37,857 nt of DNA from Massilia brevitalea (GTDB lineage: Bacteria > Pseudomonadota > Gammaproteobacteria > Burkholderiales > Burkholderiaceae_D). Below, piece by piece: positions 8,339-16,475 of the stretch (within the stretch, counting starts at the first letter, position 1; every line of letters begins with the position of its first letter). The notes under the pieces are model-generated. The model did no database searches. It was not told the origin of the DNA and was given only the letters and a program-made list of their open reading frames with translations. The position numbers and the translations under genes are program-made. The DNA lies in the NCBI RefSeq assembly GCF_030711405.1, contig NZ_JAULSI010000031.1:1-37857 (forward strand), read 5' to 3'.

Positions 8339-9063
8339 GGCAGGGTCAGGATGAAGCAGCCGCCGCCGAGCAGGCCGCCGTTTTCCAGGCGCACCGCACC
8401 ATGGCGGCCGCGGTGGCGGTGCATGCGCGCCACTTCGCGCGCGAAGTACAGGCCCAGGCCGGCGCTGTTGGTGCGGAAGTCGACGCCGCTGGACACGCCG
8501 CTCATCGCCGCGGCGCCGGCATCCAACAGGGCTTGCGGATAGCCGCCGCCATTGTCCTCGACGCGGATTTCCAGCACCGTGCCATCATCGTGCACGATCT
8601 GGCGCAGCGCCAGGCGAATCCGGTCGCGCGTGTAGTTGACGGCGTTGTTCACGGCATGCGAGACCACGCCGATGATCAGGTCTTCGTCCAGGTGCCAGAT
8701 CAGGTCCGGATCGACGTCGACCTCGAAGGCGATGGCGCGCGATTGCAGCAGCACGCGGCCCAGCGCCGCTACCTGCTCGGCCAGTTCGATGGCGGGAATG
8801 GGCTGCACGTCGAAGGGATATTCGGGCTGGCCGACCTGCTTGTACAAGGCCAGCAGCTGCATCAGGTTGTCGTTCAGGCGGCGCGTCTGGTACAGCATCT
8901 GCGCCATTTGCGCGACCTGGGGATCGGCGGTGCTGGTCTGCGGAGAAGTGCCATCGAGCAGGCGTTCGAGGGTTCCCGAGAGCACGCTGATCGAGTTCTT
9001 CATGTCGTGCGCGGTCGAGGCCAGGAACAGGGCAAGCTGCTGGGAGTGTTGGGTGTCGTCCAT
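8335..9063 (-). CDS. Cytoplasmic sensor histidine kinase
   Basis: The product has 242 residues from the ATG at 9063, which is preceded by a very strong GGAAGGAGG site; longer in-frame versions to 9315 lack support. The phospho-acceptor is His19 in TAHDMKNSISVLSG. The C-terminal HATPase domain shows an N box (VVSHAVNNAVNYTRDRI), a G1 box (VEDNGGGYP) and a G2 box (SAGLGLYFAREVARMH). There is no membrane segment or recognisable sensor domain, so the signal must be cytoplasmic or brought by a partner. It overlaps its response regulator partner by 4 bp. Confidence 0.88.
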   Translation of the reverse strand: MDDTQHSQQLALFLASTAHDMKNSISVLSGTLERLLDGTSPQTSTADPQVAQMAQMLYQTRRLNDNLMQLLALYKQVGQPEYPFDVQPIPAIELAEQVAALGRVLLQSRAIAFEVDVDPDLIWHLDEDLIIGVVSHAVNNAVNYTRDRIRLALRQIVHDDGTVLEIRVEDNGGGYPQALLDAGAAAMSGVSSGVDFRTNSAGLGLYFAREVARMHRHRGRHGAVRLENGGLLGGGCFILTLP

Positions 9064-9195
9064 CGCCGGCGCCCTCCTTCCGGCGCAGAAAAGTTGCCAC
9101 AGGCCAATTATACGCACAGATGTCGGCGCATCCGGCTCGTGCACATGCGGTTTATTTTGACGCAAGCGGCTGAGAGCGTCCAACGAAGCTCTTTC

Positions 9196-9224
9196 TTGTT
9201 CCAATACCAACAAAGTCGTACACT
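9196..9224 (+). promoter_or_regulatory. Possible sigma-70 promoter
   Basis: TTGTTC (9196-9201), a 17-bp spacer and TACACT (9219-9224) lie about 80 bp upstream of the small membrane protein gene. The match is only moderate. The 239-bp gap 9064-9302 separates divergent genes and must also hold the kinase promoter, which I could not place. Confidence 0.3.
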
Positions 9225-9302
9225 GAGCCGTTCCGACCATCCGCAGTCGGTCAAGACAGGACAGTAACCCATGTTCACTGATACCCGCCCAGGAGACACG
9301 CC

Positions 9303-9590
9303 ATGAAAATCGCAAGAGCGCTCGTGGTCGCCGCCGTCTTCATCTCTTCATGCGGCGTCGTGATTCATATCGGGGCTTTGTTTGCCGGTCTGCCCTGGCT
9401 CACATTCTTCAATGCACCGACGACTGTCGTCGAGTCGTATAAGTCTGGCACTTGGCTGGCGCCTGCAAGCTGTCTCGCTATTGCAAGCCTCATGTGCACA
9501 TGCGCTTATTGGTCCGCCTCGACCCTGGCAAATCGCAAGTCCTTGCGCCCCCCTGTCACACGGCCGCGTACGGACTTGCTGACCAATTAA
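9303..9590 (+). CDS. Small hypothetical membrane protein
   Basis: The product has 95 residues and two hydrophobic segments (about residues 5-28 and 48-72), the second rich in Ala and Cys (WLAPASCLAIASLMCTCAYW), then a short basic tail. An AGGAGA ribosome site stands 6 bp before the ATG. I do not recognise the family. The two spans with a loop between suggest a small inner-membrane protein. Codon choice is plausible but GC is slightly lower than in the neighbours. It is followed 63 bp later by the YCII gene in the same direction. Confidence 0.5.
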   Translation: MKIARALVVAAVFISSCGVVIHIGALFAGLPWLTFFNAPTTVVESYKSGTWLAPASCLAIASLMCTCAYWSASTLANRKSLRPPVTRPRTDLLTN

Positions 9591-9653
9591 AGACTTGCGC
9601 TGCCGGCTACATCACGACCTTGCCCCATGCAACGTAATCCGGAGCATCGAACC

Positions 9654-9995
9654 ATGACGAAGTTTCTTGTTTCCTTCCCAGCCAGTGCGATGGACGTTCC
9701 TGCCGAAGAGATGGCCGCCGTCAGCGAGGCATCGCGTGCGGTCATTCGCGACGCCAAGGCCGCCGGGGTGTACGTATTTGGCGGTGGACTGAATAGCGAG
9801 GCCGCGTCGGTGATGGTTGCTGCCGACGGAAGCTGCACGGCCGAGACCTATCCGCAGACCAGGGAACTCGATGGCGGCTTCTGCGTGCTCGAACTCCCGT
9901 CACGGGTCCTGGCAGTCGAGTGGGCCGCCAGGATCGCCACGGCCTGCCGCTGCTCGCAAGAGCTGCGCGAGTTCTACTACGATCCCGAAAGCTGA
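9654..9995 (+). CDS. YCII-related domain protein
   Basis: The product has 113 residues with the YCII/DGPF ferredoxin-like fold pattern: MTKFLVSFPASAMDVP, a helix, then AAGVYVFGGGLNSEAASVMVAADG, a DGGFCVLELPSRVLAVEWAARIA strand-helix unit, and ending in YDPES. Proteins of this family are small, often dimeric and sometimes accompany ECF sigma factors; none is near here. The ATG at 9654 is preferred because GGAG at 9641-9644 is correctly spaced; an in-frame ATG at 9627 has no such site. Function is unknown. Confidence 0.8.
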   Translation: MTKFLVSFPASAMDVPAEEMAAVSEASRAVIRDAKAAGVYVFGGGLNSEAASVMVAADGSCTAETYPQTRELDGGFCVLELPSRVLAVEWAARIATACRCSQELREFYYDPES

Positions 9996-10057
9996 TTTGC
10001 CCGCCCTCGTTCCTCAAGCTTGTATCACGAGCGCCAGCGCCATCCCGGCATCGCCGT

Positions 10058-11950
10058 TCAGTCGCCGTTTGCCGAGTCCAGCGGCAGGCAAACCCACGGC
10101 TCATACATGATCACCGCATCGAGCAGCACGCCCGGCTGGAAACAGACCTCGCCCCGCGTCATCATACTTTCCGGTACCTCCGCGGTATAGGTGTCGTCTT
10201 CGGCAAGCTGGGCATACCGGGTGCGATAGCCGGACGCATCGCCGGCCTTGCCGGGCCGGTAACGCACCAGCGGTATGGCGTGCTGCGGGATGGGCAGGTC
10301 GAATCGCAGCGCAATGAGGTATTCCCCGTCCTGCTCGACCACGCTGCCGCGCGGCCGCGGCAGTTCTGCAATCCGGCGCGCATGGGTCGACTCCAGCCGC
10401 TTCAGGCGGCGCGCATAATCGTCCAGCACGAGATCGAGGTCGAAGCGGGCCAACTGGAACGCCGTCTGCCACAAGACATAGCCCTCGAGATCGCGCGGGA
10501 AATCCTCGCTGGCCATGGCCCGCAGCAGCGTCCTGGGGGCGGTGGCGCCGTAGCGGTGCACCAGGACGTCGACCAGGATCGCGCCCAGCGGATACTTGAG
10601 ATTCTCGTCGACCGCGCCGATGAAAGCGGCTTGGTCGGTCAGCTGGCCCGGCGTGACCAGCCGGCGTGCCGAGACGATGGCCGCCGCCAGCTCCTGCTGC
10701 TCATTCACGCCTGCCTGCTTGTCGAGTTTGTTTTCGATCCACGCGGCCAGGCCTTCGTTCAAGACCATCATGTGATCCAGCTGCTGCGCACGGGCGCCGC
10801 CGGCCAGGCGCCTGGCGAACACGTGGGCCGTTTCGTGCGCCAGGACAGACGTTGCGCTCTCGCCGTTCACGCTCATGCGGATGCGGTCGAGATAGGCGGT
10901 GCCGGCATGGTTCTCGATGGTGCCGGACAAATCGACGTCGATCGGCGCCCCGCCTTCGATGCCGAGCAGGGCGGCAACTGCGGCGAAAGTACGATCGGCC
11001 TCGTCGATCAGGGGGCGTACCCGCGCACTGCTCAGGGCCGGATAGCTGAAGCTGTAGTGCTCCGTCGTGGCATGGGCGCTTGCAATCGGCGCGAATTCGA
11101 GGGCGTCCGCCCGATTGCCGGCACCATGCCCCGCCCTGTCTTCCTTGCCGCGCTCGACCAGCCGCGAGAAGCCTGCCACTGCCGCCGCCACCATCAGCGC
11201 AATACCAAGCCTGGCGAGCCAGCGCCGCAGCATGCCGCTCCCCTGCATCGGCACGCGCAACTTGCCGGCGCTGCAAAACAAGGCAAAGGCGAGTGAAGCG
11301 AACAGCACCGCCGCCCCCAGTTGGGTCCAGATGGTGGCCATCGGCAGTTGCCAGGCGTTCCCGGTGAAGCGCAAGCTCAGCAGGTCGGCGGTGTTCAGGA
11401 CCGCTGCCGACGGCATCGGGTCTTGCAGCAGCCTGATGCCGATCGCGCACAGCGCCAGTACCAGCCAGGCCACATACCGCAGGAACCCGAGCAGCATCCC
11501 GGCCGTCAGCGCCACCAGCGTGACCAGGCAGCACAGGCCGAACATCGTCAGCAGCAAGGATGGCTGCAATGCGTAATCGAGCGAGCCGCGCGTGGCCACG
11601 TGCAGGGCCGCGTTCAACAGCAGTGCGCCGGCGGGGAAGACCATCAACACCAGCATCGCCGCCTGCATTTTCGCCGCGAAGATCGTCCGGCGCCGTAATG
11701 GCAGGCCATCGAGAAAACCCAGGGTGCCGTCGTCGATCTCGCGCACGAGCAAATTGACGCCCATGGCAAAGCCCAGCAGGATCGGCAATATCGCCAGCTC
11801 GTCGGACAAGGACTGCAGGCGGTCGGGGAAGGAGCGCGTGCCGAACGGAACCAGCAAGGCATCGACGAGATCGACCAGCAAGACCGCGAACACGACAAAC
11901 AGGAAGGGGCGCAGGCTGCGCAGCTCCTTGCGCAACAGTACGCGCGTCAT
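10058..11950 (-). CDS. ABC-2 permease fused to a periplasmic gluzincin-like metallopeptidase
   Basis: The product has 630 residues; the ATG at 11950 overlaps the upstream stop by 4 bp and has a GGAGGTGA ribosome site. Residues 1-262 are an ABC-2 permease with about seven spans. The last span (about 245-262) follows an Arg-rich loop, placing the C-terminal part in the periplasm. That part (about 285-630) has the zinc signature HETAH at 372-376 and a downstream NEGLAAWIE with Glu399, 23 residues after the second His, as expected for the third ligand of M1-like gluzincins. It is third in an overlapping operon after the ATPase and a similar permease. The combination suggests export coupled to proteolysis, or a peptidase anchored on the transporter. 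Permease-M1 fusions are known; this domain is divergent, so its substrate is open. Confidence 0.8.
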   Translation of the reverse strand: MTRVLLRKELRSLRPFLFVVFAVLLVDLVDALLVPFGTRSFPDRLQSLSDELAILPILLGFAMGVNLLVREIDDGTLGFLDGLPLRRRTIFAAKMQAAMLVLMVFPAGALLLNAALHVATRGSLDYALQPSLLLTMFGLCCLVTLVALTAGMLLGFLRYVAWLVLALCAIGIRLLQDPMPSAAVLNTADLLSLRFTGNAWQLPMATIWTQLGAAVLFASLAFALFCSAGKLRVPMQGSGMLRRWLARLGIALMVAAAVAGFSRLVERGKEDRAGHGAGNRADALEFAPIASAHATTEHYSFSYPALSSARVRPLIDEADRTFAAVAALLGIEGGAPIDVDLSGTIENHAGTAYLDRIRMSVNGESATSVLAHETAHVFARRLAGGARAQQLDHMMVLNEGLAAWIENKLDKQAGVNEQQELAAAIVSARRLVTPGQLTDQAAFIGAVDENLKYPLGAILVDVLVHRYGATAPRTLLRAMASEDFPRDLEGYVLWQTAFQLARFDLDLVLDDYARRLKRLESTHARRIAELPRPRGSVVEQDGEYLIALRFDLPIPQHAIPLVRYRPGKAGDASGYRTRYAQLAEDDTYTAEVPESMMTRGEVCFQPGVLLDAVIMYEPWVCLPLDSANGD

Positions 11951-13797
11951 TTCACCTCCCAGCGCTGCGCCGCCAGCCTGACGCTGCAGCCGAGCAGCGC
12001 GTCGCGCCGTTCCACCGCCGTGAACAGGCGCGTGCCGCGTGCAAACGAGGCCGGCAGCACCCCGGCGCGCGTGCTGTCGACCCGGGCCAGCGCCTCGGGC
12101 CGGATTTCTCCCTCCCAGGGCCCCAGCACGTGGTACAGGATGGAGAACGGCGGCACGTCGCCAGCCGACGGCCCGACGCGGTAATGCACTTCGAATGCCT
12201 TTCCTGCCATGCGCTGCGCGGTGAATTGCGCCTTCGGCATGGCGATCCGGTCGAGCGTGCCGGCCATGCGCGCCTGCTCGGCGCCGAACAGGCGCTCGAA
12301 CTGTTGGGTCAACATGGCCTGGTCCGGCGCGCCGGCCCCTGCCAGCAGCCGGGCGAAGCCGGGATCGAACAGCGAAGCGCGCGCGTCGCCCGGCGGACGT
12401 TCGGCCAGCACCGATTGGGCCAGCGCCCGGAAACGGGGCTCTCCGGTTTGCTGCGCCAGCGACGAGACCATCCGCCATGCCAGCGCATCGGCCAGGCAGG
12501 GGCCAAGTTCCTCGCGCACGCTCAGCCACGCGTGCACAGCGCGCCCGGCGCTGCCGGGACGGGCCTGCAACAGGCGCGCCGCAAAGGCCGCACGCAGCGC
12601 CAGCTTCTCCCGTTGCTGCGGCAAGTCGCGTGCGACCAGCCATTGCGCAAAGCCGTCCAGCAGCCAGCGGCGGTCTTCCGCGGCGGCGCGCTCGCGCGAA
12701 TGCCATTCCATCCACGACGCCAATGCATACGCCCGGAAGCCTTCGCTGTCGAAGGCGCTGTTGGTGAACGCCGCGCGCACCACTACCCCATCGGCATTCG
12801 GCAACACGGCGCGCTGGAAGGCGTCGCCATCGAGCGCGTCGTCAGGCAGCGCCGTCAGTGCGGGAAGACCGGGCAGGGCCAGGAAATCCTGCATGCGCGC
12901 CAGGTCGGACGACAGCGCATCGGCCAGGTGCTGGGCGGCGCCTGCGGAACCGCCGACACCCACCGCAACCGGCGGGCCGCTTGCGCTGCGCATCGCGTGC
13001 ACCAGTTCGAAGGGCGGCTTCGGCTTGCGCCCATCGATCACGGTAAATCCCACGATCAGCGCCAGGAAGCTGATGGTGACGGCGGATTTTTCGCGCGCGC
13101 GCATACGGCGCGACAAGGCCACCACCAGCGAGCCCTCGGCGGACAGCGCCAGCGCGAACGTCGCCGCAACCAGCCCCGCGGCAATGGCGCAGGTGCCCAG
13201 CACTGCCGACGCGGGCAGCGCCAGCCGTTCATACACCATCGACTCCGCGACCAGGTAGAACGGCGGCCAGTTCTGGACGGCCGCCTGGCCGGCAGCGTTG
13301 ACCGCCACCACGCACACGAACAGCAAGCCCCAGATGACGTAACGGTAACGGCCGGTCAATCCGACCGCAAAGGCCAGTGCGTAGCTGAACAGGACGAAAC
13401 TGGCACTGCGGATGGCAACCATGGCGACGTAGTGCGGCGTGAGCAGGGTCTTGCCGCGCGCAACGAGCAGGGCCGCGCCCAGGCACGCGGCCATGGCCAG
13501 CAACAAGAGCGCGGCCCCCAGCAGCCATTTGACGGCCAGCACCTGGGTTCGGCTGACCGGCAGGGTCTCCAGGAACAGTTGGGTACGCCCCATGTATTCG
13601 CGGACTACCAGGCGATTGGCCAGGACCAGCGCCATCAGGGGCGCCATCGTCACGACGATCTTCTGGTAGGCCACCATGGGGCTGCCCATCATCCCCGCGC
13701 CCCATAGCGTTACCGCCTGGGCCAGCCCCAGCAACAGCACCATGGCCAGCAGCACCCAGCGGTGCTCGCGCAACTCCTTGTAGAGCAAGGCGTGCAT
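11947..13797 (-). CDS. ABC-2 permease with degenerate periplasmic peptidase-like domain
   Basis: The product has 616 residues; the ATG at 13797 overlaps the ATPase stop by one base (TGATG). About seven spans lie in residues 13-255, the last preceded by RRMRAREKS, so the remaining 360 residues should be periplasmic. This C-terminal region parallels the peptidase domain of the next gene: LASWMEWHSRERA stands where the partner has LAHETAHVFARR, and LLDGFAQWL where it has LNEGLAAWI. The HExxH zinc motif is absent (WMEWH at 362-366), although an acidic Asp381 matches the partner's Glu399. It is therefore probably a non-catalytic structural or substrate-binding copy. It would form the heterodimeric membrane part of the exporter with the downstream permease. 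Confidence 0.78.
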   Translation of the reverse strand: MHALLYKELREHRWVLLAMVLLLGLAQAVTLWGAGMMGSPMVAYQKIVVTMAPLMALVLANRLVVREYMGRTQLFLETLPVSRTQVLAVKWLLGAALLLLAMAACLGAALLVARGKTLLTPHYVAMVAIRSASFVLFSYALAFAVGLTGRYRYVIWGLLFVCVVAVNAAGQAAVQNWPPFYLVAESMVYERLALPASAVLGTCAIAAGLVAATFALALSAEGSLVVALSRRMRAREKSAVTISFLALIVGFTVIDGRKPKPPFELVHAMRSASGPPVAVGVGGSAGAAQHLADALSSDLARMQDFLALPGLPALTALPDDALDGDAFQRAVLPNADGVVVRAAFTNSAFDSEGFRAYALASWMEWHSRERAAAEDRRWLLDGFAQWLVARDLPQQREKLALRAAFAARLLQARPGSAGRAVHAWLSVREELGPCLADALAWRMVSSLAQQTGEPRFRALAQSVLAERPPGDARASLFDPGFARLLAGAGAPDQAMLTQQFERLFGAEQARMAGTLDRIAMPKAQFTAQRMAGKAFEVHYRVGPSAGDVPPFSILYHVLGPWEGEIRPEALARVDSTRAGVLPASFARGTRLFTAVERRDALLGCSVRLAAQRWEVK

Positions 13798-14645
13798 CAG
13801 GCAGGCACGCTGTCGGTGCGGGCGTAGGCCAGGAAAATGTCTTCCAGCGAAAGTGCCTCGACCACCGTGCCCGGCGGCCACCCGGCCTGCTCCCACAGTA
13901 CCGGTTCGGCTTGCCAGATATCGCCACGCAGCCGTACGAATCCTTCGCCAGGCATGAGGGCGGCATCGCCGGCTATCCTGCGCACCCGCGTGCGCAGGGC
14001 GCCGACTTCGCCTTCGAAGCGGCAGGTGCCCGCCTGCACAATGCCGACGCGCTGCGCCAGCTGCTCCACCTCGCCCACCAGGTGCGACGAAAACATCACC
14101 GTCGTGCCCTGCTCGCGCTGCAAGGACTGCAACTGGTCGTTGAACTCGCGCCGCGCCACCGGGTCGAGACCGGCGGTGGGTTCGTCCAGCAGCAGCAGTT
14201 CGGGCCGCGGCGCCAGCGCCAGGGCCAGGCCCAGCTTGGTACGCGTGCCACCCGACATCTCCGACGCGCGCCGGTCTTGCGGCACGTCGAGCATGCGCAA
14301 CAGGCGCTGGAATTCGGGTGCGTCCCAGGTCGGATAGAAGCTGCCGACAAAGGCGCCCAACTGGCCGGCCGTCATCCAGGGATAGAAATTCGGCTCCTGG
14401 CAGACGTAGCCGATGCGCTGCTTGAGCCCGGTCGGCATGCGTTTCACGGAACGGCCCAGGACGGTAATGCTGCCCTTGTCCGCACGCAGCAGGCCCATCA
14501 ACAGTTTCAGGGTGGTGGTCTTGCCGGCGCCGTTACGACCGAGGAAGCCGAACATTTCGCCTTGCCGTACGGTGAGATTCAGACCGTCGAGGGCCTGGAC
14601 CTTGCCATAACGGTGGGTGACGGAGTCAAGCTCGACAGCGTTCAT
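13797..14645 (-). CDS. ABC transporter ATP-binding protein
   Basis: The product has 282 residues with all nucleotide-binding motifs: Walker A GRNGAGKT (36-43), a Q-loop in YVCQEPNFYPWMT, signature MSGGTRTKLGLALAL, Walker B ELLLLDEPTAGLDP and an H-loop in MFSSHLVGEVEQL. The ATPase class is that of CcmA/NatA-type exporters that pair with ABC-2 permeases. About 60 extra C-terminal residues follow the ATPase core, as is common in this class. It is the first gene of the operon, overlaps the first permease by one base, and has a likely promoter at 14677-14707. Confidence 0.92.
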   Translation of the reverse strand: MNAVELDSVTHRYGKVQALDGLNLTVRQGEMFGFLGRNGAGKTTTLKLLMGLLRADKGSITVLGRSVKRMPTGLKQRIGYVCQEPNFYPWMTAGQLGAFVGSFYPTWDAPEFQRLLRMLDVPQDRRASEMSGGTRTKLGLALALAPRPELLLLDEPTAGLDPVARREFNDQLQSLQREQGTTVMFSSHLVGEVEQLAQRVGIVQAGTCRFEGEVGALRTRVRRIAGDAALMPGEGFVRLRGDIWQAEPVLWEQAGWPPGTVVEALSLEDIFLAYARTDSVPA

Positions 14646-14676
14646 GTTGTTAGCTGGAAATGAAATGATCTGGCGT

Positions 14677-14707
14677 ATTATAGTGTTGCAGATTGGTATT
14701 TTGGCAA
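14677..14707 (-). promoter_or_regulatory. Probable promoter of the ABC exporter operon
   Basis: On the minus strand a perfect TATAAT (14677-14682) stands about 32 bp upstream of the ATPase start. A TTGCCA (14702-14707) lies 19 bp further upstream. The spacing is 2 bp longer than optimal. The region is distinctly AT-rich compared with its surroundings. Confidence 0.5.
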
Positions 14708-14795
14708 TTTTTTGTGCCGAGAATCAGGTCTCGGAGCGCCTGTCATGTACTCGCCCGCACACGCACCTGACTGGCGGTGCGCTCACCTGCTGAAG

Positions 14796-16475
14796 CTAAG
14801 CCAGGAAATCCTGCGAGGCAGACTGAGGTGCCCGGCTGTTGCGGCGCGCACGCAATACAAAGCGCGCCGGATCGAGCGCATCGGCCAGGCTGGCCTCCAG
14901 CGGCAGCGGTTCGTTTTCCAGGCGCGCAGCCAGCAACTCTGCGCACAGCGGCGCCCAGATCAGGCCGCGCGAGGCGTAACCGAGCAGGCTATGCAGGCCG
15001 GGATGACGCGGCACGTCGCGCAGGCGCTCGGTGCTGCCGGCGGCCTCGAAATCGGGCAGCGCGCCGACCAGCGGCAGGCGGTCCGGCGCTACGCAACGGA
15101 AGCCGACGCGGCCCTGCAGCGGCGCATCCCTGCCCGCCGCCGGGTTCGAGACCAGCGCCTGCAGGCGTTCGATGTTTTCCTGCTGGCTGGCCGCGCGCAA
15201 GGCCGGGTCGGCATCGAGATCGTAAGTGGCGCCGGCGCAGGCCAGGCCGTTTGCGGCCGGGGTCAGGTAGGCTTCACGGCACAGCACATAGGGCAGCGAC
15301 GGCAGCGTGGACGCATCCAGGTGGGTGACCTGGCCACGCAAGGCAGACAGCGGCAACCGCGACGCCTGCGGGAAGGCGCCGGAGGCCGCTCCGCCCGCCA
15401 GCACCACGGTCGGCGCCTGGGCGATGATGGCGCCATCCTCCGCTCGCACCAACCACGCATCGTCAACGCCATCATCGCCACGTTCCAGCGTCACACTGCC
15501 GACGCCGAAACGCGCCGTCAAACGGTCGCCGCATGCCGCCATCATCGCCGCGCACACGCTGCCGGGCCGCGCCCAGCCGCCCTGGCGGAACAGCCAGGCG
15601 CCATCCGGCGCCGGCAGGCCAAGCAAGGCTTCCGCCTCCGGCGACTCCAGCCACTCGGCAAACTCCGGCGACATTGAACCTGCCGCCGCGATGGCGCGCG
15701 ATGCATCGGCGTGGCCGGCGTCGCGCGCCAGCTGCATCACGCCGCAGGCCGCGCCTTCGATCGCACGGCCGATGCCGCCGATGTTGTCCCAGTAGCGCAG
15801 CGCGTACAGGTAGGCGGCGCGCGTCAGGCGCGTCGGGATATTGTCGTCTTTCGAGAGCAGCGGCATGAAGATGCCGGCCAGGTTGCCCGAGGCTTCCATC
15901 GCCGCCTGCGGATGGCGTTCGACCAGGGTCACTTGCCAGCCGCGTGCGCACAGGCGCTGGGCGGCAGCGCAGCCGGCCAGGCCGGCGCCGATCACGATGG
16001 CATGGCGCGGCGGCACGGCCGGCACAGGCTGGCGTGGCTTGCGGCTGGCGAAGCGCGCACCGTTCTTATCGTCGTCGAACACGAAGCCCTGCGCTGCCAG
16101 CGCGGCCGCCTGCTCGTCGTCGAGCGCATCGGCAGCCAGGACCGCGTCGCTTGCCACCAGCCGCGCCAGTGCGCGCGCGAAGCCGGCTCCCTGCACCGCG
16201 TGGATATATGCGAAGTCGATCCTTGCCGAGAGCTGGGACAGCGCGGTTTCCAGCGGCGCACACAGCAGGTCGAGCGTGACGGCATCGTCATCCTGCGGCA
16301 CGCGGTGAAAACCCGGCAGCAGGTTATTGGACAGCGCCACGATGTGCAGGCGTGCGGGCCGTGCCGGATCGCGGCGCCAGGCCTCGACCAGCGCCGCCAC
16401 CCGGCTGCCATCGCCATACTGCGTATCGAACACCGTGTAGCGTTCGCGCCCCTCCCAGAACGAAGACGGCGTCAC
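14796..16475 (-). CDS. mnmC: MnmC: FAD oxidoreductase domain with shortened, degenerate methyltransferase domain
   Basis: The product has 559 residues from a GTG start at 16475 that overlaps the tag stop (GTGA). MnmC makes mnm5s2U34 in tRNA: a C-terminal FAD domain removes carboxymethyl from cmnm5 and an N-terminal methyltransferase adds the methyl. The FAD domain is complete: GAGLAG dinucleotide fold (163-168), ASGNLAGIFMPLLSKDDN, and the C-terminal GFRCVAPDRLPLVGALPD and LHSLLGYASRGLIWAPL motifs. The N-terminal part is only about 150 residues instead of about 250. The SAM loop (GFGTGLNFL in E. coli) reads YGDGSRVAAL and the catalytic DGFAP reads HAVQGAG. FDTQYG and GFHRVPQDDDAVTLDLL still show the ancestry. 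Methyl transfer is therefore probably lost. Confidence 0.85.
   Translation of the reverse strand: MTPSSFWEGRERYTVFDTQYGDGSRVAALVEAWRRDPARPARLHIVALSNNLLPGFHRVPQDDDAVTLDLLCAPLETALSQLSARIDFAYIHAVQGAGFARALARLVASDAVLAADALDDEQAAALAAQGFVFDDDKNGARFASRKPRQPVPAVPPRHAIVIGAGLAGCAAAQRLCARGWQVTLVERHPQAAMEASGNLAGIFMPLLSKDDNIPTRLTRAAYLYALRYWDNIGGIGRAIEGAACGVMQLARDAGHADASRAIAAAGSMSPEFAEWLESPEAEALLGLPAPDGAWLFRQGGWARPGSVCAAMMAACGDRLTARFGVGSVTLERGDDGVDDAWLVRAEDGAIIAQAPTVVLAGGAASGAFPQASRLPLSALRGQVTHLDASTLPSLPYVLCREAYLTPAANGLACAGATYDLDADPALRAASQQENIERLQALVSNPAAGRDAPLQGRVGFRCVAPDRLPLVGALPDFEAAGSTERLRDVPRHPGLHSLLGYASRGLIWAPLCAELLAARLENEPLPLEASLADALDPARFVLRARRNSRAPQSASQDFLA

Noticed and set aside
9064..9315. Longer start for the histidine kinase
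   Set aside because: The extra 84 residues have no domain, while GGAAGGAGG directly precedes the ATG at 9063.
11950..12715. N-terminal extension of the peptidase-permease frame to 12715
   Set aside because: It lies within the upstream permease in another frame. The ATG at 11950 has an ideal ribosome site and begins the permease family sequence.
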